A DNA stretch of 12,563 nucleotides, from NCBI GenBank assembly GCA_015062635.1, contig SUUF01000044.1, positions 2,690 through 15,252 on the forward strand. The letters run 5' to 3'. Below, in pieces: positions 1 through 6,182 of the stretch (position 1 is its first letter; every line of letters begins with the position of its first letter). The notes beneath the pieces are model-generated. The model made no database searches. It was not told the origin of the DNA and saw only the letters and a program-made list of their open reading frames with translations. The translations under genes and the position numbers were made by a program. Origin of the DNA: Coriobacteriaceae bacterium. Its GTDB lineage: Bacteria; Actinomycetota; Coriobacteriia; Coriobacteriales; Eggerthellaceae.

Positions 1-456
1 GGCCATCTCCTGCTTCATGTCGATGATCTTCTGGCGGCACGCCTCGTCGCTGATGCCGAGCATCTGCACGGCCAAGATGGCGGCGTTCTTCGCGCCGTTG
101 ATGGCCACCGTCGCAACCGGCACGCCCGAGGGCATCTGCACCATCGACAACAGGGAATCGAGCCCGCCCAGGTCGCTCGTCTTCATCGGGACGGCGATAA
201 CCGGGTTGGGGGTGTAGGCCGCCACGACGCCGCCCAGGTGCGCGGCCTTGCCCGCTGCGGCGATGATCACGCGAATGCCGCGCTCGACGGCAGTCGAAGC
301 CCACTCATGCACCTCGAGCGGCTTGCGGTGCGCGCTCGCGATTTTCAGTTCGTAGGGAATGCCGAACGCTTCCAGCTGGTCCATGCACGGCTGCATGGCC
401 GGCAGGTCGCTCTTCGATCCCATGATGATGCCCACGACGGGAGTGTTATCTGCCAT
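1..456 (-). CDS. purE: N5-carboxyaminoimidazole ribonucleotide mutase PurE, 3' end outside window
   Basis: PurE interconverts N5-CAIR and CAIR in de novo purine synthesis in the cytoplasm. The 152 visible codons cover nearly the whole family length (about 160-170 aa). Visible motifs are GSKSD at residues 13-17, SAHR at 41-44 (catalytic His43) and AGKAAHLGG at 68-76 (second His73), followed by a Leu-Asp-Ser-Leu stretch and VQMPSGVPVATVAI near residues 106-119. The start at 456 has an AGGAGA Shine-Dalgarno at 461-466 and a -10-like TATTAT at 490-495. The C-terminus lies beyond position 1. One oddity is a Gly-Lys pair where the class I consensus I remember has Gly-Gly (GAGGAAHLPG). The rest is class I-like, not the animal-type class II enzyme. 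It is divergent from the membrane protein at 653. Confidence 0.95.
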   Translation of the reverse strand, partial: MADNTPVVGIIMGSKSDLPAMQPCMDQLEAFGIPYELKIASAHRKPLEVHEWASTAVERGIRVIIAAAGKAAHLGGVVAAYTPNPVIAVPMKTSDLGGLDSLLSMVQMPSGVPVATVAINGAKNAAILAVQMLGISDEACRQKIIDMKQEMA

Positions 457-489
457 TGCGTCTCCTTCGGTCTGTGAAATAACCTTCAT

Positions 490-495
490 ATAATA
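490..495 (-). promoter_or_regulatory. Candidate -10 box for purE
   Basis: On the minus strand the hexamer reads TATTAT, five of six matches to TATAAT. It lies 33 nt upstream of the purE ATG, with a Shine-Dalgarno in between. No convincing TTGACA-like -35 box is visible 16-18 bp upstream, so the call rests on the -10 and its position. Confidence 0.45.
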
Positions 496-637
496 CCGCA
501 GGTTGTGAGGGCTGAACGGTATGACCCGCAACCACATGCACAAGAGGTAACGCAGTGTGGTCAGCTCCATCCCGCGCCCCCTTTATCCAGCCCGACGTCT
601 CCATACAAACAACCGGAAACGTCAAGCGAATATCGGG

Positions 638-643
638 TAGAAT
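638..643 (+). promoter_or_regulatory. -10 box of a probable leaderless promoter for the LTA-synthase-like gene
   Basis: TAGAAT (five of six matches to TATAAT) ends 9 nt before the ATG at 653. Transcription would therefore begin at or within a few bases of the start codon. There is no purine-rich Shine-Dalgarno in the 15 nt before the ATG, only GGGCGG, and an in-frame TAG at 638-640 excludes an earlier start. No good -35 box is seen. Confidence 0.5.
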
Positions 644-652
644 GGGCGGCTC

Positions 653-2914
653 ATGAATGCCTTCGGGAACATACTGCAATCTCAGATAGACCCGCTCATC
701 GGCGGCGGAGTGGCGGCCATCGCCTGCGCGCTCATCCTGCTGTGCGTCATACTGGCACGCAAGCAGACGCGTTTCACCACCCGCATATGGTCGGTAGCGT
801 TCTTGGCCATCGCCGCGTTCTTCGGCATATGGAATGCGCTGGGGCTCTGCGAGGCCGACGGTTTCACCTTCATCGTGTGCGAGACGGCGCTTGCGGCGGC
901 GGGCACCATCGTGCTGCAACGCGACCGGCTGGCCGACTGGCTCGGACGGCGTGAACGCGAAGCATCGGGCGAGCGTCGCTTTTCGGACTGGCGTCTGCCT
1001 TCGGTCCGCAAGGGCTTTCTCTCGTTTCCGCTGCGCGACACCGTATTCCTACTGGTGGCAGCGGTGTTCTCGCTACTCGCGCTCGAGACGCCCGACAACG
1101 CCGACTGGGAGGCCATCCCGCTCGACCTGAAGGCAACCGCCTTCCTCATGATCCTCGCGGCCATGGCGGCGCTCTACTTCCTGCTTCAGCGCCGCGGCAT
1201 CGGCGCCATGCTGGTAGCGGTGGTATGCATCGCCTTCGGCGCCGTGCAGAACTTCCTCGACCTCTTCAAGAACGCGGCATTCCTGCCCAGCGACATCCTT
1301 GCCTGGCAGACCGCCGCCGCCGTGAGCGGCGGGTACACGTTCACCATCAACGAGCCGCTCATGCGGGCGATCGCCTATGCAGCCGTCGCCCTTTGCGCAC
1401 TCGCCTTCATCGTTCCGGCGCGCCGGGAAAAGCCCGCGAAAGCAGCCAAAACGTCCGGCGACACCATCGCGACCGGCATCGAGAACTCCGATTTCGGACC
1501 CAACCGCAACAAGCGGGCTGGCCGCGTGAAGCGATTCTTCTTCAACATCGCATGCTTCCTCGTGCTCGGCGGCGGCCTTGTCGGACTCGTGACCTTCGTC
1601 GATTTCCAGGAGCAGTTCGACATCCACCTGAACTACTGGGACCTGCGCAACAGCTACCACAGCCACACCTTCACGCTGGCATTCACGGCGGCAGCCCAAG
1701 ACCTGCGCATCGAACAGCCTGAAGGGTATTCCGACGAGCGCGCCCAAGAGCTGCAGGAAACGCTTGCGGCACAGTACGACGCCGAACGCGGCGCGGCCCA
1801 TGCGAAGGTCCAGAAGCAGTTCAGCGGCACCAAGCCCAACGTCATCGCCGTCATGAACGAGACCTACGCCGACCTTTCGGTGTACGAACAGCTGCACGAT
1901 GGCTACACGGGCACATTCGTCACGCAACGCCTGAAAGACGCCGACGTGAGCGGTATGACCAGCATGTCGGTGTTCGGCGGTGGCACCTGCAATTCGGAAT
2001 ATGAATTCCTCGCGGGAAGCTCGATGGATTTCCTCGGACGCGGCATGTACCCCTACCAGCAGTTTGGCTTGGGCAACATCGATGCGCTCGGCAAGCAGTT
2101 CCGCGAAATGGGCTATCAGACGGCGGCCATCCACCCCAACTACCCGGGCAACTGGAACCGTGAATTCGTGTATGCCCAGATGGGCTTTAACGAGTCGTAC
2201 TTCATCTACGATTTCGATGGCGCGCGCATGTTCCACGACAAGGTAAGCGACGGCGCCACCTATGACAAGGCGCTCGACATCATCGCCGCAAGCGACGAGC
2301 CGGCATTCGTGCTCGACATCACGATGCAAAACCATGGCGGATACGACTCCAACACCATCGCAGAAGCCGACCTCACCCACGTGAAGCCCGATTTCGGAAG
2401 CGACGAGGAAACCGCCCAGCTCAACGAATACCTTTCGTGCATCGCCGCCTCGGACCGCGACCTCGAGGCGCTGCTGAAGCAGCTGAAGACGCTCGACGAA
2501 CCTGTTGCCGTCGTGTTCTTCGGCGACCACCAGCCGTCGATCGCCCGCACCATCAACGACACGGTTTTCCCCGACGAAGACGAGCTGGTGCATGCGACGC
2601 GCATCATGAAGACGCCGTATTTCGTGTGGACGAACTACGACCTTGCCGGCTCGACTCCCGAAACCGGCCTCGAATCGAGCGCAAACTACCTGGGCGCCCA
2701 GTTCATCGAGGCTATCGGCGGCGAGCTGAGCGATTACCAGAAAGCCCTGCTCGTGCTGCATGAAACCGTGCACGCCGTGAACGTGAACGGCTATGAGGAC
2801 GCATCAGGCGTTTGGCATGCGGCCGACGAAGACCCGACGGCGAACCCCGAGGCGCGCGAGGCCTACGATCAGCTGCGCACCCTCCACTACCTCAACATCG
2901 TCCGCAAGCTGTAG
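653..2914 (+). CDS. LTA synthase / sulfatase-family membrane phosphotransferase
   Basis: A 753-aa membrane protein with an extracytoplasmic alkaline-phosphatase/sulfatase-fold domain of the LtaS/MdoB type. Such enzymes transfer glycerol-phosphate or related groups to wall or membrane glycans. About eight hydrophobic segments are seen, near residues 15-35, 45-66, 71-88, 129-145, 160-178, 183-202, 237-254 and 295-316. The catalytic domain spans about 394-720. Expected metal and active-site residues are Glu403 in VMNETYAD, nucleophile Thr445 in GGGTCNSEYEF, His561 in QNHGGY and Asp625-His626 in FFGDHQPS. The threonine nucleophile and CNSEYEF context favour LtaS over formylglycine sulfatases. LtaS proteins usually have five membrane helices, so the N-terminal part is longer than standard and the exact product is uncertain. 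The gene stands alone, with purE divergent and pckA convergent. Confidence 0.88.
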   Translation: MNAFGNILQSQIDPLIGGGVAAIACALILLCVILARKQTRFTTRIWSVAFLAIAAFFGIWNALGLCEADGFTFIVCETALAAAGTIVLQRDRLADWLGRREREASGERRFSDWRLPSVRKGFLSFPLRDTVFLLVAAVFSLLALETPDNADWEAIPLDLKATAFLMILAAMAALYFLLQRRGIGAMLVAVVCIAFGAVQNFLDLFKNAAFLPSDILAWQTAAAVSGGYTFTINEPLMRAIAYAAVALCALAFIVPARREKPAKAAKTSGDTIATGIENSDFGPNRNKRAGRVKRFFFNIACFLVLGGGLVGLVTFVDFQEQFDIHLNYWDLRNSYHSHTFTLAFTAAAQDLRIEQPEGYSDERAQELQETLAAQYDAERGAAHAKVQKQFSGTKPNVIAVMNETYADLSVYEQLHDGYTGTFVTQRLKDADVSGMTSMSVFGGGTCNSEYEFLAGSSMDFLGRGMYPYQQFGLGNIDALGKQFREMGYQTAAIHPNYPGNWNREFVYAQMGFNESYFIYDFDGARMFHDKVSDGATYDKALDIIAASDEPAFVLDITMQNHGGYDSNTIAEADLTHVKPDFGSDEETAQLNEYLSCIAASDRDLEALLKQLKTLDEPVAVVFFGDHQPSIARTINDTVFPDEDELVHATRIMKTPYFVWTNYDLAGSTPETGLESSANYLGAQFIEAIGGELSDYQKALLVLHETVHAVNVNGYEDASGVWHAADEDPTANPEAREAYDQLRTLHYLNIVRKL

Positions 2915-2970
2915 CATCTTACCGGGCAAGCGAACCATAGGTAGGTTGGTTGAACGGGGCGGTGCCCCTG

Positions 2971-3078
2971 CTTCGTTCGTGCCTTGGCGCTGCAACGGGG
3001 GAGATCTCTCCTCGCTACGCTCGTCGAGATGACGTTCGCTCCGCCATTTCGGCCTCCCCCGCTGCAGCAAGGACGAAG
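2971..3078. repeat. Nested imperfect palindrome in the gap between the LtaS-like gene and pckA
   Basis: Outer arms CTTCGT (2971-2976) and ACGAAG (3073-3078) enclose 15-nt arms at 2989-3003 and 3054-3068 that pair at 14 of 15 positions (GCTGCAACGGGGGAG against CTCCCCCGCTGCAGC). Inside lies the 33-bp repeat copy at 3001-3033. The whole could fold as one long stem-loop. There is no coding signal. It may be a palindromic intergenic repeat (REP or MITE remnant) or a structured 3' region for the upstream gene. Confidence 0.6.
3001..3033. repeat. 33-bp palindromic intergenic repeat, copy A
   Basis: It aligns without gaps to 6128-6160 at 25 of 33 positions. The ends pair as ATCTC (3004-3008) with GAGAT (3026-3030). 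Six of the eight differences between the copies fall in three base-paired positions and preserve pairing. I have a general impression of similar Ser-like gatcct...aggatgac repeats in gut bacterial genomes, but cannot confirm this here. Confidence 0.6.
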
Positions 3079-3152
3079 AGGCACCTGACAAAGCTGCCAG
3101 AAGCGCTTGCCACTCCGGCAGCGCAACATGCCGCCCGCAACGTTTCAGGCGC

Positions 3153-3183
3153 AAAAAAGGGAGCCCCCATCATGGGGGCTCCC
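3153..3183 (-). terminator. Rho-independent terminator of pckA
   Basis: A perfect 10-bp stem, GGGAGCCCCC (3159-3168) with GGGGGCTCCC (3174-3183), has a 5-nt loop. On the minus strand it is followed by six T (3153-3158). It sits 27 nt beyond the pckA stop codon. Any transcript of the convergent gene ending at 2914 would meet it in the other orientation without a T-run. Confidence 0.93.
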
Positions 3184-3209
3184 CTGTTCACGCTCGGTAT
3201 GCCAGGTGC

Positions 3210-4823
3210 TTACAGCTGCGGACCAGCGGCGACGAGCGCCTTGCCGGCGTCGTTGGTCTCGTACTTCTTGAAGTTCTTGATGAAGCGCTCAGCCAGGTCC
3301 TGCGCCTTGGCATCCCACTCGGCCGGATCAGCATAGGTGTCGCGCGGGTCGAGGATCGTCGGGTCGACGCCGGGCAGCTCGGTCGGAACCTCGAAGTTGA
3401 AGATCGGGATGTTCTTCGTCGGGGCCTTCAGGACAGAACCGTCGAGGATGGCGTCGATGATGCCACGGGTGTCCTTGATGGAGATGCGCTTACCGGTGCC
3501 GTTCCAGCCGGTGTTCACCAGGTAGGCCTTCGCGCCCGAAGCGTTCATGCGCTTGACGAGCTCCTCACCGTACTTGGTGGGATGCAGCTCGAGGAAGGCC
3601 TGGCCGAAGCATGCGGAGAAGGTCGGGGTGGGCTCGGTAATACCGCGCTCGGTGCCCGCCAGCTTCGCGGTGAAGCCAGACAGGAAGTAATACTGGCACT
3701 GCTCGGGGGTGAGGATGCTCACCGGAGGCAGCACGCCGAAGGCGTCGGCCGAAAGGAAGATCACGTTATCGGCAGCGGGACCCGAAGAGGTGTCGCGGAC
3801 GTTCAGGACGATCTTCTCGATGTGGTCGATCGGGTACGACACGCGGGTGTTCTCGGTCACGCTCTTGTCGGCGAAATCGAGCTTGCCGTTCTCGTCCATC
3901 GTCACGTTCTCGAGCAGGGCGTTGCGCTTGATGGCGTTGTAGATGTCGGGCTCGGCCTCGGGGTCGAGATTGATGACCTTCGCGTAGCAGCCGCCCTCGA
4001 AGTTGAAGACGCCGTTGTCGTCCCAGCCATGCTCGTCGTCGCCGATGAGCAGGCGCTTCGGGTCGGTGGAAAGCGTGGTCTTGCCGGTGCCGGAAAGGCC
4101 GAAGAAGACCGCCGTGTGCTCGCCGTTCATGTCGGTGTTGGCCGAGCAGTGCATCGAGGCGATGCCCTTCAGCGGCAGGTAGTACATCATCATCGACAGC
4201 AAGCCCTTCTTCATCTCGCCGCCGTACCAGGTGTTGATGATGACCTGTTCCTTGCTGGTGATGTTGAACGCGACGACCGTGTCGGAGCGCAAGCCGTACT
4301 TCTCATATTCCGTGAACTTGGCCTTCGAGGCGTTGTAGCACACGAAGTCGGGCTCGAAGTTAGCCAGCTCTTCCTCGGTGGGCTGGATGAACATGTTCTT
4401 GATGAAGTGGGCCTGCCAGGCGACTTCCATGATGAAGCGCACGGCCAGGCGCGATTCCTTGCTGGCGCCGCAGAAGCAGTCGACCACGAACAGACGCTTG
4501 TTGGACAGGGCGTCCTTGGCCACGCCCTTGACAGCCGCCCAGGTCTCCTCGCTCATCGGATGGTTGTCATTCGGGTAACCCTCGGTGGTCCACCACACGG
4601 TGTCCTTCGAGTTCTCGTCCATCACGATGTACTTGTCCTTGGGGGAACGGCCGGTGAACTCGCCGGTGAAAACGTTGACGGCACCGAGTTCGCTCTCTTT
4701 ACCCACATCGTAACCGGTCAGAGCCGGATTCAGCTCCTCTTCGTAGAGCTGCTCGTACGTGGGGTTGTAAACGATTTCCGTCGTGCCGGTGATGCCATAC
4801 TTGGTAAGGTCAAGCTCAGCCAT
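3210..4823 (-). CDS. pckA: Phosphoenolpyruvate carboxykinase (ATP)
   Basis: A full-length (537 aa) ATP-type PEPCK interconverting oxaloacetate + ATP and PEP + CO2 + ADP in the cytoplasm. In fermentative anaerobes it often runs toward oxaloacetate and conserves ATP. Motifs in order are TGRSPKDKY near 57-65 (substrate Arg59), NTWYGGEMKKG at 197-207 (Tyr200, Lys205/206), His225 in SMHCSAN, P-loop GLSGTGKTT at 242-250, kinase-2 LIGDDEHGW at 259-267 with metal-binding Asp, and Arg327 in ENTRVSYP. All catalytic residues expected from the E. coli enzyme are present. The start at 4823 has a GAGAGGTG Shine-Dalgarno 4-11 nt upstream. A 16-nt dyad lies in the presumed leader and a strong terminator follows. 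Codon use gives a long antisense open frame, which is a shadow. Probably monocistronic. Confidence 0.97.
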   Translation of the reverse strand: MAELDLTKYGITGTTEIVYNPTYEQLYEEELNPALTGYDVGKESELGAVNVFTGEFTGRSPKDKYIVMDENSKDTVWWTTEGYPNDNHPMSEETWAAVKGVAKDALSNKRLFVVDCFCGASKESRLAVRFIMEVAWQAHFIKNMFIQPTEEELANFEPDFVCYNASKAKFTEYEKYGLRSDTVVAFNITSKEQVIINTWYGGEMKKGLLSMMMYYLPLKGIASMHCSANTDMNGEHTAVFFGLSGTGKTTLSTDPKRLLIGDDEHGWDDNGVFNFEGGCYAKVINLDPEAEPDIYNAIKRNALLENVTMDENGKLDFADKSVTENTRVSYPIDHIEKIVLNVRDTSSGPAADNVIFLSADAFGVLPPVSILTPEQCQYYFLSGFTAKLAGTERGITEPTPTFSACFGQAFLELHPTKYGEELVKRMNASGAKAYLVNTGWNGTGKRISIKDTRGIIDAILDGSVLKAPTKNIPIFNFEVPTELPGVDPTILDPRDTYADPAEWDAKAQDLAERFIKNFKKYETNDAGKALVAAGPQL

Positions 4824-4842
4824 ATCGCACCTCTCGCTTCCT

Positions 4843-4858
4843 GTGTTCCCATGAACAC
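4843..4858. promoter_or_regulatory. Palindromic operator candidate in the pckA leader
   Basis: GTGTTC-CCAT-GAACAC is a perfect 6-4-6 inverted repeat 19 nt upstream of the pckA ATG, just before its Shine-Dalgarno. It could be a repressor site near or after the transcription start. The half-sites are inverted relative to the Actinobacterial LexA box (GAAC-N4-GTTC), so it is not a LexA box. The regulator is unknown. Confidence 0.45.
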
Positions 4859-5029
4859 CAAGGTTTTACATAATGTTCAATTATCGGCTATTTAACGATT
4901 TATAGACGCCTAATTTCACCTTTTTTCGGACTAATTAGTTTTTCCTAACGGCCAAGGGCAGCCCCATCTTGCTTATCGTTATCCATATCATCCTTTTTGT
5001 CGTGGTTGAATGTCGTGCACCTTGTTGAC

Positions 5030-5124
5030 CCGGTGAGTTTGTCAGGTTCCCAGCAACCTATGGACCTGACAAACCCCTCCGGTGAGTTTGTCAGGTGCAT
5101 CGGGGCCTATCGACCTGACAAACC
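5030..5124. repeat. Two tandem 49-bp hairpin units
   Basis: GTTTGTCAGGT (5037-5047) pairs perfectly with ACCTGACAAAC (5064-5074). The identical arms recur at 5086-5096 and 5113-5123, offset by exactly 49 bp. Each pair is separated by 16 nt. The 16-nt centres share only the right half (CCTAT then one variable base, then G), while the arms and the leading CCGGTGA are invariant. They lie upstream of pckA and downstream of the aroD terminator. This could be a paired operator or a structured repeat. It is not a CRISPR, because the repeats are inverted and the spacers are 16 nt. Confidence 0.85.
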
Positions 5125-5206
5125 GCCCCCGTCAATGGAAACGGGCTATTGACAACAGCGGCGAACGCCATGCAACTGGCACCACGAAGAGCCCACTATA
5201 AATCGA

Positions 5207-5230
5207 GGGAGCCCCACGTTCGGGGCTCCC
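5207..5230 (-). terminator. Hairpin terminator after aroD
   Basis: A perfect 9-bp stem, GGGAGCCCC with GGGGCTCCC, has a 6-nt loop and lies 28 nt beyond the aroD stop. On the minus strand it is followed by TCGATTTATAG, a weak U-tract, so termination may be incomplete. The stem sequence nearly duplicates that of the pckA terminator. Confidence 0.65.
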
Positions 5231-5258
5231 CCTCTTACAAGGTAATACCGGTTATCCG

Positions 5259-6044
5259 TTACGAGAGAACCTCGTGCAGCTCGTCCATGATGCGACGAGC
5301 CTGTGCAACCTGCACCTGGCCAGGCGCGCTGGAGGCACGTAGGGCGCAGAAGGTGATGTCGTTGCCGTAATACTCGCCGGCCAGACGTGAGATGCTGCCC
5401 TCGCGGCCCATGGCCATCGTGAGCATCGGGCCGTTGGCATACAGCTCGCCCACCTCGTAGGTGGCTTGCATCAGGCGCAGCGCGTCGCCGTAGTTCTTGG
5501 CCATCGTGGCGCACTTGGCGATGTCGGCGCCCAGGTCCCACATGTGCTCCATAAGGGCGACCATCCACTCGACGGTCGGCGTGCCGCGGAAGTTGTGATA
5601 CGACGGCATCGCATACACGCCATGCTCATGTGCGAGGTTGATGAGCTCGACCATGTAGTCGTCGCCGATCCAGGTCTCGATGTCGACGATGTCGAGAATC
5701 TCGGCCTCGATGAGGGCCTTGTTCAGTTCGACATACTCGGCAGCGGTCAGCGAATCCTGGCCACCCTGGCTCGTGCTGCGGAAGGTGAACAGCAGCGGAT
5801 GCTCGGGAAGGGCGGCGGCAATGGCCTTGCCCTGCTCGACCATCGCGGCCGGGTCACGGCGGCTGTCGTTGAAGTCGCCACGCCACTCGAACATCTGCAC
5901 GCCACCGGCCTTGCCCTCTTCGATGACGTCGAGGCATTCCTGCAGGTTCGCGCCCATCACGGAAATGATGGCCTTCGACGGGCCCTCGCCGATCTTGAGG
6001 CCCTTGATTTCCAGAACCTTGCGCTCCCTCAGCGGCTCGATCAT
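5259..6044 (-). CDS. aroD: Type I 3-dehydroquinate dehydratase
   Basis: Converts 3-dehydroquinate to 3-dehydroshikimate through a Schiff base. The product is 261 aa, close to the family norm (about 250). Residues expected from the Salmonella/E. coli enzyme are visible: Glu53 and Arg55 in FEWRGD, Arg89 in FTFRS, catalytic His150 in SYHNF, Schiff-base Lys177 in ADIAKCATM, the MAMGREGSISR segment ending at Arg220, and Gln243 in SSAPGQ. The start at 6044 is chosen for its AAGGAG at 6052-6057. A longer frame to 6095 would run into the neighbouring terminator. The acyl-CoA dehydrogenase lies upstream in the same direction but behind a terminator, so aroD probably has its own promoter, not clearly visible. 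No shikimate-biosynthesis cluster surrounds it. With a YdiB-like dehydrogenase nearby, a role in quinate/shikimate use is plausible. Confidence 0.95.
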   Translation of the reverse strand: MIEPLRERKVLEIKGLKIGEGPSKAIISVMGANLQECLDVIEEGKAGGVQMFEWRGDFNDSRRDPAAMVEQGKAIAAALPEHPLLFTFRSTSQGGQDSLTAAEYVELNKALIEAEILDIVDIETWIGDDYMVELINLAHEHGVYAMPSYHNFRGTPTVEWMVALMEHMWDLGADIAKCATMAKNYGDALRLMQATYEVGELYANGPMLTMAMGREGSISRLAGEYYGNDITFCALRASSAPGQVQVAQARRIMDELHEVLS

Positions 6045-6093
6045 GTTTTTGCTCCTTACTATCGAATCGTTTCTCGTTACCTGCCATCCCTGC

Positions 6094-6138
6094 AAAAACG
6101 AAGGACCTCGCGAACCCTCTGAGTTGCGAGATCCTTCG
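6094..6138 (-). terminator. Rho-independent terminator of the acyl-CoA dehydrogenase gene
   Basis: Arms 6099-6111 and 6126-6138 pair over 13 positions with one mismatch (CGAAGGAcCTCGC with GCGAGaTCCTTCG) around a 14-nt loop. On the minus strand five T (6094-6098) follow. It lies about 45 nt after the stop at 6183 and upstream of aroD, separating the two genes. Its right arm overlaps the 33-bp repeat at 6128-6160. Confidence 0.88.
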
Positions 6139-6160
6139 TCGCTTCGCTCCTCAGGATGGC
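6128..6160. repeat. 33-bp palindromic intergenic repeat, copy B
   Basis: Ungapped partner of 3001-3033 (25 of 33 identical). Here the ends pair as ATCCT (6131-6135) with AGGAT (6153-6157) in place of ATCTC with GAGAT, so the inverted symmetry is kept by paired changes. Its first 11 bases also form part of the terminator arm. Confidence 0.6.
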
Positions 6161-6182
6161 AAAGTGAAGTAAATGCCTGTTG

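Larger units (their letters stand above)
4824..5258. other. 435-bp intergenic region between aroD and pckA
   Basis: No credible gene is seen. From the pckA side it holds the leader with the 4843-4858 dyad, then an AT-rich block (about 4861-4945). That block contains a candidate minus-strand -10 GATAAT (4880-4885), a TATAAA further upstream (about 4901-4906) and the perfect palindrome ACTAATTAGT (4930-4939). These are the likely pckA promoter parts, though no matching -35 stands out. Next come the two tandem hairpin units (5030-5124) and the aroD hairpin (5207-5230). Confidence 0.6.

Noticed and set aside
1073..2773. 566-codon open frame antisense to the LTA-synthase-like gene
   Set aside because: Low-complexity His/Arg/Val-rich translation with no family features; it mirrors GC-rich codon bias of the sense gene, whose motifs are unmistakable.
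2932..2942. GAACCATAGGT shared with 11464-11474
   Set aside because: An 11-mer shared between two gene-end regions is suggestive but within chance for this amount of intergenic sequence, and no extension of similarity was seen.
2956..2968. GGGGC-GGT-GCCCC hairpin as terminator of the LTA-synthase-like gene
   Set aside because: Short 5-bp stem with a 3-nt loop and no T-run; not strong enough to list as a terminator.
4843..4858. LexA/SOS box before pckA
   Set aside because: The dyad reads GTTC-N4-GAAC, the reverse order of the GAAC-N4-GTTC LexA box.
3582..4895. 437-codon open frame antisense to pckA
   Set aside because: Shadow of a fully conserved PEPCK; the translation has no recognisable domain and crosses the pckA leader and start.
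5030..5124. CRISPR-like array
   Set aside because: Only two units, arms are inverted repeats of each other, spacers are 16 nt and no cas genes are present.
5149..5370. Small plus-strand open frame in the aroD 3' region
   Set aside because: It runs through the aroD terminator and antisense to its conserved C-terminus, with no ribosome binding site.
6045..6095. Upstream start extending aroD by 17 residues
   Set aside because: It would overlap the preceding gene's terminator and lacks a Shine-Dalgarno; ATG 6044 has AAGGAG at good spacing and fits family length.
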